Both the position numbers and the translations under genes were made by a program. Of a DNA stretch of 64,000 nt, positions 48,135 through 57,432 are shown piece after piece (within the stretch, counting starts at the first letter, position 1; the number at the start of each line of letters is the position of its first letter). Origin of the DNA: an uncultured Paracoccaceae bacterium. Lineage in GTDB: Bacteria > Pseudomonadota > Alphaproteobacteria > Rhodobacterales > Rhodobacteraceae. The stretch lies in assembly GCA_947494675.1 (NCBI GenBank), contig CANLVP010000001.1, positions 992,001 to 1,056,000 of the forward strand. Reading direction: 5' to 3'. A model generated the notes under the pieces. That model saw only the letters and a list, made by a program, of their open reading frames with translations, did not search any database and was not told where the DNA came from.

Positions 48135-48170
48135 ACAAAGAGGCCGCCCGGTTTCCCAAGCGGCCCCAAT
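48135..48170. terminator. Bidirectional hairpin between bchO and the cytochrome c2 gene
   Basis: GGCCGC (48142-48147) pairs with GCGGCC (48160-48165), with a 12-nt loop. On the minus strand the following bases are TCTTTGTTTATT. It lies between two converging stop codons and probably ends the cytochrome c2 transcript, possibly also crtA-bchIDO. Confidence 0.65.
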
Positions 48171-48192
48171 TCTTGTGACTGTAGACGGCGCC

Positions 48193-48633
48193 TTATTCGG
48201 CGGTAAACGACGCGAGGAAGGCATAAAGGTCAATCGCCTCTTCTTCCTTACGCACCTGATAGGCCATCTTGCCGCGGGCGCGACGGTTCTCCAGCTGTTC
48301 ACGCAGCCAATCGGTTGGGTCCTGCACGTAGCCGACAAATGTCTCTTCGGTCCAGACAACGCCGGTTTCACCCAGCTCAACAATGCTCTCGCCATAGCGG
48401 AAATCTTCGACAATCCCCAGCTGACGACCCGCCACACCATAAAGGTTCGGGCCCGTCTTGGCGTTGCGCCCGGCAAGCACTTCACCGGAATCGTCCATCA
48501 CTACGTGGCAGGCAACGCACTGACGGTTAAACTGCTCTTCTCCGGCAGCCGCATCACCAGTGGCCGCATGGCCATCCGCAAACGCTGGTGCAGCCAAAAC
48601 GCTGAGTGCTGCTGCAATCTTCAAAGTCTTCAT
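48193..48633 (-). CDS. cycA: Soluble cytochrome c2
   Basis: A 146-aa periplasmic class I cytochrome. The signal peptide (MKTLKIAAALSVLAAPAFADG) is followed by the haem motif CVACH (NRQCVACHVVMDDSGEVLAGRNAKTGPNLYGVAGR) and the Met ligand in RGKMAY. It carries electrons from the bc1 complex to the photosynthetic reaction centre and perhaps to oxidases. The ATG at 48633 is used. It lies at the end of the photosynthesis cluster, 111 bp from hemA, and has its own upstream region. Confidence 0.9.
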   Translation of the reverse strand: MKTLKIAAALSVLAAPAFADGHAATGDAAAGEEQFNRQCVACHVVMDDSGEVLAGRNAKTGPNLYGVAGRQLGIVEDFRYGESIVELGETGVVWTEETFVGYVQDPTDWLREQLENRRARGKMAYQVRKEEEAIDLYAFLASFTAE

Positions 48634-48744
48634 AGTCTTCTCCCTTAGAAGCAAAATCATTGACCGTTTGCCCCAGTCTGTAGCCAACCTAGCGCTGGCT
48701 GTGCCAAGGTCCAGTCCGTAACCCTAAATTTATAGTGACAACGC

Positions 48745-49959
48745 TCATGCCACCGCATGCGCGATCGCACATTGCTTCCACAAAGATGCCAAAGCTTGCA
48801 CAAGATATTCAATATCAGCGTCCGTATGCAGCGGTGATGGCGTGAACCGAAGCCGCTCTGTCCCCTTGGGAACCGTAGGATAATTGATCGGCTGCACGTA
48901 GATGCCCCATTCGTTCATCAGGTAGTCCGCCAGCATCCGCGTCTTGACCGGATCCTTGATCAGAACCGGCACGATATGGCTTTCATTCCGCATATGCGGG
49001 ATGCCTTCCCGGTCCAGCAAGGCCCGCAACCGCGCAACCTGCCGCCGCTGCTTGGCCCGCTCCATGTCCGACTGCTTGAGATGCGCAATCGACGCCCGCG
49101 CTGCCGCCGCCACCGCAGGCGGCAAGGCGGTGGTAAAGATGAACCCGCTGGCAAAACTGCGGATGAAGTCACACAGCGCCGCAGACCCAGTGATGTAGCC
49201 ACCGACGACACCGTAAGCCTTGCCAAGCGTGCCTTCGATGAGCGTAATCCGATCCGCTAGCCCGCGCTCCTCGGACACGCCACCGCCGCGTGGCCCATAA
49301 AGCCCGACCGCATGCACCTCATCCAAATAGGTCATCGCGCCATACTTTTCGGCCACATCCACGATCTCCTTGATCGGGGCAATGTCGCCATCCATGGAAT
49401 AGACGCTCTCAAACGCCACGATCTTGGGCACATCCCGCGGCAGCCCTGCCAGCTTACGCTCCAGATCCAGCACATCATTGTGATTCCAGATCACCTTCTG
49501 CGCCTTGGAATGCCGAATACCCTCAATCATCGAGGCATGATTGCCCGCGTCCGACAGGATCACGCAGTCCTTCAACCGCGACCCCAACGTGCTCAGCGCC
49601 GCCCAGTTCGACACATAGCCGCTGGTGAACAAAAGCGCCGCCTCTTTGCCATGCAGATCAGCCAGTTCCGCCTCAAGCAACAAATGATCGTGGTTCGTGC
49701 CGCTGATGTTGCGCGTCCCGCCAGCACCCGTGCCCGTGCGTTTGACCGCCTCGCACATCGCCTCGATCACTTTCGGGTGCTGACCCATCCCAAGATAGTC
49801 GTTTGAGCACCACACCGTCACATCCCGCACGCCGTCTTCGGCATGGTTTGCAGCCTTGGGAAACTTGCCCGCCTTGCGCTCAAGCTCGGCAAAATAACGA
49901 TAGTTCCCCTCATCCTTGAGGGTCTCAATCTGGGCATTAAACAGTGCGTCAAAATCCAT
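48745..49959 (-). CDS. hemA: 5-aminolevulinate synthase
   Basis: A 404-aa PLP enzyme condensing glycine and succinyl-CoA into ALA, the first step of tetrapyrrole synthesis in alphaproteobacteria. Typical segments are [76 protein letters not shown] and the PLP-lysine region [16 protein letters not shown]. The start MDFDALF at 49959 overlaps the end of puhE by 11 bases; the longer frame is rejected. It is the last gene of the bchF...hemA operon, linking precursor supply to bacteriochlorophyll synthesis. Confidence 0.96.
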   Translation of the reverse strand: MDFDALFNAQIETLKDEGNYRYFAELERKAGKFPKAANHAEDGVRDVTVWCSNDYLGMGQHPKVIEAMCEAVKRTGTGAGGTRNISGTNHDHLLLEAELADLHGKEAALLFTSGYVSNWAALSTLGSRLKDCVILSDAGNHASMIEGIRHSKAQKVIWNHNDVLDLERKLAGLPRDVPKIVAFESVYSMDGDIAPIKEIVDVAEKYGAMTYLDEVHAVGLYGPRGGGVSEERGLADRITLIEGTLGKAYGVVGGYITGSAALCDFIRSFASGFIFTTALPPAVAAAARASIAHLKQSDMERAKQRRQVARLRALLDREGIPHMRNESHIVPVLIKDPVKTRMLADYLMNEWGIYVQPINYPTVPKGTERLRFTPSPLHTDADIEYLVQALASLWKQCAIAHAVA

Positions 49960-50740
49960 GGGTCTTGTCCTTGTCGAGTTCGGTCTTGGGCGCAGGCAAC
50001 ATCCAACGCCAGAGTTTCGCATCAGGCAGCGGCACCACCATCAGCCAGTGTTCCAGCAGCGCCAGCGCCGCCAAAGCCGTCAGCAGGCCAAAGCCCGCAA
50101 TCGTCACTTCATTTCCCGCGTGCCATAACCGCTCGGCACAAACGGCCAGCAGCGCGGTCAGCACCGTTACCGCCACCGGAAAGGCGAGCGTAATCGGGCC
50201 ACGGGTAAAATAGGTTTTCAGATGGGCCAGCCGGTCGGGCACGAATTCCGTGTTTATGCGTGGCACGCCAAAAAACAGGTTCAGCTTGGCGCAGATACGC
50301 GCCAGAAACAGCACGAGGAAGGTCGCAAGCGCCACGCGGTTTTCAGCGCCAGCGCTGGCCAGCACCAACCCCCAAAGCCCGCAGACCAGCAGCAACTCAT
50401 GATAAGACACCGTGCCAAAAGCGCGGATAAAGCGCGCAGGTCCGATCAGACCCGGCGGGCAAGCCGTCGTGACATGGCCGGTAATGACACCCGCCAAAAA
50501 CGCCAGCTCAATCCAGCCCCAGATCAACAGAGCACCGATAAAGCCAAGGTAAACGCCCGTAACGCTGTGCATCCCCAAAGACGCCTGCACCAAAGCCGCA
50601 CCTATCAGCGCCGCCGGCACGCCCGCAATGACCGCCAACTTATGACCCCCACTACGATCCGCACGCCGGACGACAAACAGGATCAAACCCGTGGAAAACC
50701 ACCAGGCGAACAGCGCAAAAAGGGCGGCAATCCAACTCAC
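49949..50740 (-). CDS. puhE: Photosynthetic complex assembly protein PuhE
   Basis: A 263-aa membrane protein with about seven hydrophobic helices ([69 protein letters not shown]). PuhE is needed for full RC-LH1 assembly in Rhodobacter. The GTG at 50740, coding VSWIAALF, is the likely start. The frame can be read up to 50830, but those 30 codons are the second copy of the hairpin repeat and give a proline-rich nonsense leader. It is located between acsF and hemA. Confidence 0.85.
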   Translation of the reverse strand: MSWIAALFALFAWWFSTGLILFVVRRADRSGGHKLAVIAGVPAALIGAALVQASLGMHSVTGVYLGFIGALLIWGWIELAFLAGVITGHVTTACPPGLIGPARFIRAFGTVSYHELLLVCGLWGLVLASAGAENRVALATFLVLFLARICAKLNLFFGVPRINTEFVPDRLAHLKTYFTRGPITLAFPVAVTVLTALLAVCAERLWHAGNEVTIAGFGLLTALAALALLEHWLMVVPLPDAKLWRWMLPAPKTELDKDKTHGF

Positions 50741-50747
50741 ACAACCG

Positions 50748-50833
50748 TCTTTCTTTTGAACCCAAATATCTTGGGGGTCCGGGGGCAAAGCCCCCGAAAA
50801 AGGGGGTGGGGGGGCGGGCCCCCCAAACACATA
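50748..50833 (-). repeat. Two-hairpin intergenic repeat, copy 2 (between acsF and puhE)
   Basis: On the minus strand, after the acsF stop: GTGTTT, a G/C-rich hairpin (GGGGGG...CCCCCC), a second hairpin CGGGGGC-TTT-GCCCCCG (50796-50780), then GACCCCCAAGATATTT and CAAAAGAAAG. The order and several core strings equal copy 1 after aroC. Here it lies inside a photosynthesis operon and could attenuate or stabilise the puhE-hemA part of the message. Confidence 0.75.
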
Positions 50834-50849
50834 TCAACCCAAACGACGC

Positions 50850-51968
50850 TCAATAGGCTGGCTCCAACCGGGGGCTATCAGGCACCGCATTCTTTTCCAC
50901 CGGGATCGTCAGAAGCGAGATAAACGCCATCCCAGCCTTTGCCGATCCAACCATCCGCTTGGCCCATCCGCCAAAGCCACCCTGCTTACGCCCGGCCGCG
51001 ATCTGCACATTGGCCGCCTGCATCTTGTTCAACTGCGGGATCCAGCGCGGATGATCAATGTCCAGCGTCATCGGGAACACCTGCCGCGAAATCTCGGACG
51101 TCTTGCGGAACACTTCCTGCCCGTACCATGCCGGATCAACACCCAACGCTTTGTGGAACTCTGGCCGCTGATGATCACGCACCCACATGGTCGAATATAC
51201 AGCGGTCAGGAAAAACTTGATCCACAGCTTGTTCATCCGCGATTCCGTTAGGTTCGGGTCTGTTTTCAACAACAGGGCAAAGGCCTCACCATGGGAAAAC
51301 TCATCGTTGCACCACTCCCGGAACCATTTGAAAATCGGGTGGAACCGCTTGTCGGGATGCTCCTCCAGATGGCGATAGATGGTGATATACCGCGCATAGC
51401 CAATCTTCTCGGACAGATAGGTCGCGTAGTAGATGAACTTGGGCCGGAAATACGTATATTTCTTCGCCTGCGTCAGAAACCCAAGGTTCACCGCAATGCC
51501 CGCCTCGCGCAGCGCATCATTGATGAACCCCGCGTGCCGCGCCTCATCCCGTGCCATCAGCTGAAACAGCGTTGTGATGTCTTCGTTTGATCCGCGCCGC
51601 TTCATTTCCTTATACAGCACGCAGCCCGAAAACTCAGCTGTGCAGCTTGAGATCAGGAAATCGATGAACTCCGCCTTCAACGCAGGCTCCATCCCGTCCC
51701 AATCAACATCATCCCAATCGGCATTTTTCTTGAAATGCCCCTTGTTCGGGTCTGCTTTCATTGCGGCGATCAGCTTGTCCCACTCCCCGCGCACAGGAGT
51801 GACGTCAATCGCGTCCATCTCGTCAAAATCGGTGGTGTAGAACCGTGGCGTCAGCAGCGTGTTCGACATCGCCACCTGCGTCGCCTCTTCATTGGTCAGC
51901 GGTGGCAGCGCCTCTTGCGCGGCAATGGCTTCTTCGGCGGTCGAGGCCTCTGATGAGTGCATATTCAT
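50850..51968 (-). CDS. acsF: Aerobic Mg-protoporphyrin IX monomethyl ester cyclase
   Basis: A 372-aa diiron oxidative cyclase that forms ring E of (bacterio)chlorophyll with O2. The iron-ligand helices include EFIDFLISSCTAEFSGCVLYKEMKRRGSNEDITTLFQLMARDEARHAGFINDALREAG and WCNDEFSHGEAFALLL. Its presence in place of the oxygen-independent BchE within the cluster supports an aerobic phototroph. The start MNMHSSEAS overlaps the stop of the 98-aa gene (ATGA). The hairpin repeat follows the stop. Confidence 0.96.
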   Translation of the reverse strand: MNMHSSEASTAEEAIAAQEALPPLTNEEATQVAMSNTLLTPRFYTTDFDEMDAIDVTPVRGEWDKLIAAMKADPNKGHFKKNADWDDVDWDGMEPALKAEFIDFLISSCTAEFSGCVLYKEMKRRGSNEDITTLFQLMARDEARHAGFINDALREAGIAVNLGFLTQAKKYTYFRPKFIYYATYLSEKIGYARYITIYRHLEEHPDKRFHPIFKWFREWCNDEFSHGEAFALLLKTDPNLTESRMNKLWIKFFLTAVYSTMWVRDHQRPEFHKALGVDPAWYGQEVFRKTSEISRQVFPMTLDIDHPRWIPQLNKMQAANVQIAAGRKQGGFGGWAKRMVGSAKAGMAFISLLTIPVEKNAVPDSPRLEPAY

Positions 51969-52261
51969 GACATCACCTCTTCGCTGAATGAAAACTCGCA
52001 TAGCTCCATGAACTCCAGATCACCCGTCGCACGAGTCCAAAGCTGCTCCAGCTTGCTCGCCCGCGTAATCACAGCGGTGCGCTGTTCTTCAATCATCTCA
52101 CCGAAGGCGGCCATAATCTCGGGCCCCTGCACCTGAACCGTATCGCCGGGGTGGATCACCGCCCCATTATCCAGCCGGACATGCGCCGACAGTTCTTCAA
52201 ACCGATGCGAGATTGTCACCGTGCAAGGTGCGGTCTCTTTCGTTCGCGTAATCAGTCCCAT
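51965..52261 (-). CDS. Conserved small protein of the photosynthesis operon
   Basis: A 98-aa protein placed between puhC and acsF. No signal peptide or helix is seen. The sequence has short hydrophobic strands (TVTISHRFEELSAHVRLDNGAVIHPGDTVQVQGPEI) and a helical, acidic C-terminus (MIEEQRTAVITRASKLEQLWTRATGDLEFMELCEFSFSEEV). The stop overlaps the acsF ATG. The position is typical of an operon-linked hypothetical in aerobic phototrophs, so a role with AcsF (for example an assembly or accessory factor) is plausible but unproven. Confidence 0.65.
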   Translation of the reverse strand: MGLITRTKETAPCTVTISHRFEELSAHVRLDNGAVIHPGDTVQVQGPEIMAAFGEMIEEQRTAVITRASKLEQLWTRATGDLEFMELCEFSFSEEVMS

Positions 52262-52309
52262 GTGAGTTCCCTTTCACAAGGCAACAGGGCGGCTAACCCC
52301 ATCGCGGTT

Positions 52310-52768
52310 TCAGTCCAGCAGCCGGGCAAAGGCCGCCACGTTATCTTGCCCATATCCAATCAGTTCCACGGCCATCCCCGTGGTGGGGTCCAGAATGGCG
52401 TGATTGCCATTGGCCCGCCGCACGACCTGCACGGGCGCATCACTTTCCACGTCATGCACAAGCCGTTCACGGTCGATCACACGGCCCATCACACCCAGAA
52501 ATCCGGCCTTATCCTCGGACGACACAGCAATCTGCGCGCCGGTCTCATCCATCACCCGGTAAACACCATTGCGATCACCCAGCAGCACGATTGTGCGGCT
52601 TTCCACCACCTCGGCAGGTACCAGCACCCCGGTTTGCGGCACATCCGCGAGCTTGGCATAGCTCACCAGACCAAGGCTGCAGACCATCAGCGCAAACATT
52701 GCCTGCACCAAAAACTTCGGGACCATCTCGCGGTCACGATGCCGCATCTGTTGTTCAAGCTGGCTCAT
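52310..52768 (-). CDS. puhC: Photosynthetic complex assembly protein PuhC
   Basis: A 152-aa protein with one N-terminal transmembrane helix (VPKFLVQAMFALMVCSLGLVSYAKLADVP) and a periplasmic domain (TIVLLGDRNGVYRVMDETGAQIAVSSEDKAGFLGVMGRVIDRERLVH). PuhC helps insert or assemble LH1 polypeptides around the reaction centre in Rhodobacter. It is 6 bp after puhB, in operon order puhA-B-C. Family matching rests on this context and on the helix-plus-strand layout. Confidence 0.88.
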   Translation of the reverse strand: MSQLEQQMRHRDREMVPKFLVQAMFALMVCSLGLVSYAKLADVPQTGVLVPAEVVESRTIVLLGDRNGVYRVMDETGAQIAVSSEDKAGFLGVMGRVIDRERLVHDVESDAPVQVVRRANGNHAILDPTTGMAVELIGYGQDNVAAFARLLD

Positions 52769-52774
52769 GATCCC

Positions 52775-53410
52775 CTACTCCGCTGCGACGGCACCGCCGC
52801 CCTGTTCCGCCCGCGTCACCACAGGCTGGCTGATCCGCGTCTCTGCGGCCTCAGCGAAAATCTCGGCCACCGCTTGCGCATCCTTGATGCAGCGCAGCGC
52901 GGGCTGCGTGCGGGCCATCCGCCAGGGCCGCACATGCGGCCAGGACATCATGAACGACAACCGCGCCTCGCCAATTAGCTCAAACGCCAGCGTGCCGTGC
53001 CCGGACTTGCGCAGGTCCAGCGAGGCCGTGCCAATCCAAGTGTATGGCAGGTTCAGCGTCATGGTCAGCGCCGCCCCGATCCGCATCGCCACGCGCTTGT
53101 TGGTCAGGGTGTAGACGGCAGACCGCGCCTGAATATAGGCCAGCAGATATAAGACCCCGCAGGCCAAGAGCCCGGACACCACAAAGGGCACCGCATGCAT
53201 CAGCGCAATTCCCAGCGGAAACTCCGTGCTTGAAACACCGACACGCCACAGCGCCAGCAGCGCGAAATACGCAGCCACCCAGCGGATCTTGTAAGCCTCG
53301 CGCGCCAGCATCCCCGCATCGGGCGACCCCTGCCATAGGATATGCTCATCCTCGGGCAGTTCTTCCGGCAAGCCCCTGACAGGCTCAAAGTTAAAATCGT
53401 CGTGGCTCAT
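52775..53410 (-). CDS. puhB: Reaction-centre assembly protein PuhB
   Basis: A 211-aa integral membrane protein with hydrophobic helices near RWVAAYFALLALWRVGVSSTEFPL and ALMHAVPFVVSGLLACGVLYLLAYIQARSAVYTLTNKRVAMRIGAALTMTLNLPYTWIGTASLDLR. The TLTNKRVAMRIG stretch resembles bacterial PH-like domains seen in PuhB. The protein is a dimeric assembly factor for the reaction centre in Rhodobacter. The gap to puhA is about 60 bp. It lies between puhA and puhC. Confidence 0.9.
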   Translation of the reverse strand: MSHDDFNFEPVRGLPEELPEDEHILWQGSPDAGMLAREAYKIRWVAAYFALLALWRVGVSSTEFPLGIALMHAVPFVVSGLLACGVLYLLAYIQARSAVYTLTNKRVAMRIGAALTMTLNLPYTWIGTASLDLRKSGHGTLAFELIGEARLSFMMSWPHVRPWRMARTQPALRCIKDAQAVAEIFAEAAETRISQPVVTRAEQGGGAVAAE

Positions 53411-53470
53411 ATCGTGTCCCCTGTGATCGTCAGGGCCGGTTGGCTGGACCGGCCCCTTGGTGTTCAGGCC

Positions 53471-54238
53471 CTAGGCATCGCCAGCGGCATAAAGCGTGCC
53501 GCCCGCGTAGTAGGCCATGATCTTTTCTTCCTCGAGCAGTGTGACCTGTCCCGCGTCCTTGATCGTTGGAATGCCGTCCCAGTTATGCGCATGCAGGCTG
53601 CGGACTTTGACCTGATTGGACAGGATCCGGCACATATTGATCGGGATCAGCCGTGTTTGACCGGACCCTTCCGGGTTCAGATCAACGGTCAGAAAACGCA
53701 CCAGCGCCTCTGGCACATCAACCCACATATCAATGCAGCGGCCAATGACCTCGCCGTCTCCACCCACAACTGGCAGACCCCGTGGGTCGCGCCCGGCACT
53801 GACGTGGAAATCCTCCAGCATCGACAGCGGCTTGATCTTCACATGCCCGTGCGCATCCAGCTCTGGCGCGTCCCGTCGCGGTGCCCATGACGCGGGCCCG
53901 ACCCCATCAGCCATCGGATTTCCCGTCGGCACCCAAGGCGACCCGGTTGAGGCGGCAGAGGGCGCAAGCGCCAGATCGGTGCGCATCTTGCTGTTCTCAT
54001 AATCCATGCTTGGCACCGTCAGCTCACCGCGCCCATCGCGCAGCTTGAACGTCTTGGCCTTGGGCAGCGGCAGCAGGCTCTCGTTGGCCGGCACTTCATC
54101 GCTGTCATCGCGCAACGGATAGCCTTCGCGCTGGTTCTCTGTTTGCAGGTAATAGACCAGTGCTGCGAAAAACAGCCAAAACAGCCAGATCGCAGCGCTC
54201 GCCAAATCGAAGTCGCCAAAGAATGTGTTACCAAGCAT
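53471..54238 (-). CDS. puhA: Photosynthetic reaction centre H subunit
   Basis: A 255-aa H subunit with one N-terminal transmembrane helix (AAIWLFWLFFAALVYYLQTENQREGYPLRDD). The cytoplasmic PRC-barrel domain follows, with ESLLPLPKAKTF, DPRGLPVVGGDGEVIGRCIDMWVDVPE, RFLTVDLN and ITLLEEEKIMAYYAGGTLYA-like sequence (TLLEEEKIMAYYAGG). It caps the L/M complex on the cytoplasmic side and guides proton transfer to QB. The L and M genes (puf operon) are outside the window. It is 18 bp from lhaA. Confidence 0.97.
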   Translation of the reverse strand: MLGNTFFGDFDLASAAIWLFWLFFAALVYYLQTENQREGYPLRDDSDEVPANESLLPLPKAKTFKLRDGRGELTVPSMDYENSKMRTDLALAPSAASTGSPWVPTGNPMADGVGPASWAPRRDAPELDAHGHVKIKPLSMLEDFHVSAGRDPRGLPVVGGDGEVIGRCIDMWVDVPEALVRFLTVDLNPEGSGQTRLIPINMCRILSNQVKVRSLHAHNWDGIPTIKDAGQVTLLEEEKIMAYYAGGTLYAAGDA

Positions 54239-54256
54239 ATCGTGTCCTCTCGGTGG

Positions 54257-55687
54257 TCATGTTGGAAAATCCGCCAGCTGCAGCTTGGCAGAGGTTTCCG
54301 TCGTCATCGCCCGGACCCTTACCAGGGGCCCCAGAACGATCAGGGTCATGAAAAGAAGGCCAATCTCGGTGTGGTAAACAACCGAATAGCCAGTGGCAGG
54401 CGTGGCGAGCGCCTCTCCCAAAGTGCCGTTCCCAGCGGCATGGTTCACAAGGTCACGCAGGGTGCCCCCGATAAAGATGGACAGCCCAGCACCGGTGGCC
54501 TGCGCGGCCCCCCATGCGCCAAGGGCCAGCCCCCGACCCGCAACACCTGCGGTCGGCATCGTCATGGCGGCCGTCAGGGTGGCAACCCCGAACAGACCAC
54601 CGCCAAAGCCGATTAACGTGGCCCCGGCATAAAACAGAAAACTTGAATTCAGTGGCGCGGCAAAGATCACAGCGGCAAAGGCCGCGAGCCCAACCAGAAT
54701 GCCCCGCACCGCCATCCGGTAAGGGTCCAACCGCTTGGCCAGCCAGCGGGCCGCCATCCAGAACCCGACCAATGCGCCGCCTGCCCAAGTGGCCGTCAGC
54801 AGCGTCGTGGCGCTGACGCTCAGCCCGAGGATTTCGCCGCCATAAGGTTCCAGCAACACGTCTTGCATGTTGAATGCCATGGTCCCAAGGAACACGACCG
54901 CCAGCAATCGCCCGGCATCGCCGCCGCTGGCGAAGTCAGCCCAGGCATCGCGGAATTGCGGGCGCGGTGCCTCGCGTTCGGCCCGGCTCATCGGTGTCAC
55001 CCGTTCCTGCCGCCAAAGCGCGATCAGGTTCAACAGCAGCGTCGCCACCGCTGTCCCCTGCACGACCTGCACCAGCCGCAACGCGCTATAGTCGCGCAGC
55101 AAGGCCCCGATCACCACGGCGCTGAACGCCATCCCGATCAGAAACATCACATATAATAGCGCCACGACCTTGGGCCGCGTTTCCTCAGTCGCGCGGTCCG
55201 CCGCCAAGGCCAGCCCCGCCGTCTGGGTCATATGCATCCCCAAGCCGGTCAACAAAAACGCCAAAGCCGCGCCGCCGTAGCCCGCCCAATCGGCATCAAT
55301 GGTGCGATGACCCGACAGCACCAGCAGCGCCATCGGCATGATCGCCAGACCGCCAAACTGCCACATGGTCCCGAACCACAGATAGGGGATGCGCTTCCAG
55401 CCAATCGCACTGCGATAGGTGTCCGACTTGAACCCCAAAAGCGCCCGCAAAGGTGCCACAAGCACCGGAATCGCGATCATGAACGCCACTAGCGACGCCG
55501 CGATCCCTTGTTCGACGATCATCACCCGATTCAGCGTGCCCAGCAACATGACAGAGGCCATGCCGACCGAGACCTGAAACAAGCTGAGCCGCAGCAACTG
55601 GCTCAGCGGCAGATCATCACTGACCGCATCACTGAACGGCAACAGCTTGAGGCTGACGGACTTCAGGGCTTGCGCTTTGAACAACAT
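54257..55687 (-). CDS. lhaA: LhaA/PucC-family light-harvesting assembly protein
   Basis: A 476-aa, twelve-helix protein of the BCD/PucC branch of the major-facilitator superfamily. The N-terminus LKSVSLKLLPFSDAVSDDLPLSQLLRLSLFQVSVGMASVMLLGTLNRVMIVEQGI and the loop GFKSDTYRSAIGWKRIPYLW are diagnostic. It is needed for LH1 (B875) assembly, perhaps delivering bacteriochlorophyll to apoproteins. It shares a TGATG overlap with bchM and is followed by puhA. Confidence 0.95.
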   Translation of the reverse strand: MLFKAQALKSVSLKLLPFSDAVSDDLPLSQLLRLSLFQVSVGMASVMLLGTLNRVMIVEQGIAASLVAFMIAIPVLVAPLRALLGFKSDTYRSAIGWKRIPYLWFGTMWQFGGLAIMPMALLVLSGHRTIDADWAGYGGAALAFLLTGLGMHMTQTAGLALAADRATEETRPKVVALLYVMFLIGMAFSAVVIGALLRDYSALRLVQVVQGTAVATLLLNLIALWRQERVTPMSRAEREAPRPQFRDAWADFASGGDAGRLLAVVFLGTMAFNMQDVLLEPYGGEILGLSVSATTLLTATWAGGALVGFWMAARWLAKRLDPYRMAVRGILVGLAAFAAVIFAAPLNSSFLFYAGATLIGFGGGLFGVATLTAAMTMPTAGVAGRGLALGAWGAAQATGAGLSIFIGGTLRDLVNHAAGNGTLGEALATPATGYSVVYHTEIGLLFMTLIVLGPLVRVRAMTTETSAKLQLADFPT

Positions 55688-56376
55688 CAGCGCCCCCCCT
55701 CGAACGTCAAACAGGTCGAGATGTAGAAGCCCGACTTCACCCGCTCAATCTCGCGCAGGTTGCCTTTGACACCCGCAGCGCGCAGCGCATTGGCGACCCC
55801 CGCCGCACGGTGCGGCACCATCTGGGGCGACCGGTCCGCACGGGGGAACAACTTGCCCGCCCGGAACATCGCCATCAGCAACGGGGTGCGCGGCGGCAGG
55901 GTAAAGATCACCTTGCCATCGACCCGGCGCACCATCTTGGCCATCAGCGCCGCGATGTCGGCGGCGGAATAATAGATCAACGAATCCATCGCGACGACAT
56001 GGTCAAAGGCACCAAAGGTCGCCTCCAGCATATCGCCCGCCACGAATTCGATATTGCCGCGCAGATCACGTGGGCAGCGTTCTTCGGCGATCCCCACCAA
56101 CTTAGGCGAGATATCGACCGCGACCACCTGCGCACCGCGCCCGGCAAGTTCCACCGCCATCGCGCCAGTGCCGCAACCCGCATCCAAGATCCGCGCGCCG
56201 CGCAAATCCTCTGGCAGTTGCGCCAACATCAACGCGCGCATCCGATCACGCCCCGCCCGCACCGTCGCGCGCACGCCGCTGACCGGCGCGTCTGATGTCA
56301 GACGCTCCCAGGTCTTGGTCGCAGAGCGGTCGAAATAATCTTCGACCCGGTCGCGTGTGGTGGCGTAGTTGCTCAT
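55687..56376 (-). CDS. bchM: Magnesium protoporphyrin O-methyltransferase
   Basis: A 229-aa SAM-dependent enzyme methylating the C13 propionate of Mg-protoporphyrin IX. Motif I is ILDAGCGTGAMAVELAGRGAQVVAVDIS, and FDHVVAMDSLIYYSAADIAALMAKMVR and KVIFTLPPRTPLL are family blocks. A charged N-terminus (MSNYATTRDRVEDYFDRSATKTWERLTSDAPVSGVRATVRAGRDRMRALML) is usual. It follows bchL after about 95 bp that contain an 11-bp-period repeat, and overlaps lhaA by one base. Confidence 0.95.
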   Translation of the reverse strand: MSNYATTRDRVEDYFDRSATKTWERLTSDAPVSGVRATVRAGRDRMRALMLAQLPEDLRGARILDAGCGTGAMAVELAGRGAQVVAVDISPKLVGIAEERCPRDLRGNIEFVAGDMLEATFGAFDHVVAMDSLIYYSAADIAALMAKMVRRVDGKVIFTLPPRTPLLMAMFRAGKLFPRADRSPQMVPHRAAGVANALRAAGVKGNLREIERVKSGFYISTCLTFEGGR

Positions 56377-56423
56377 CGGTTTCGGTCTGACTTTCTTTCG
56401 TTAACGTCCCTTAGGACTTTGGT

Positions 56424-56462
56424 GCGCATGGTCTGTGCATTGGTTGTGCATCAGGCGTGCAT
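56424..56462. repeat. Imperfect 11-bp-period tandem repeat between bchL and bchM
   Basis: Four copies of (G/C)TGCAT-like cores end at 56429, 56440, 56451 and 56462, exactly 11 bp apart: GCGCAT, TGTGCAT, TGTGCAT and CGTGCAT. On the minus strand each reads ATGCAC/ATGCGC. The spacing is one helical turn. It occupies the leader upstream of the bchM start, and each minus-strand copy also offers an ATG. Confidence 0.55.
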
Positions 56463-56471
56463 GGTTTCTGC

Positions 56472-57416
<945 letters not shown>

Positions 57417-57432
57417 TCAGAAATTGCGGGCA

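Noticed and set aside
50741-50830. Proline-rich N-terminal extension of PuhE
   Set aside because: These codons translate the second copy of the hairpin repeat; the conserved membrane helix starts right after the GTG at 50740.
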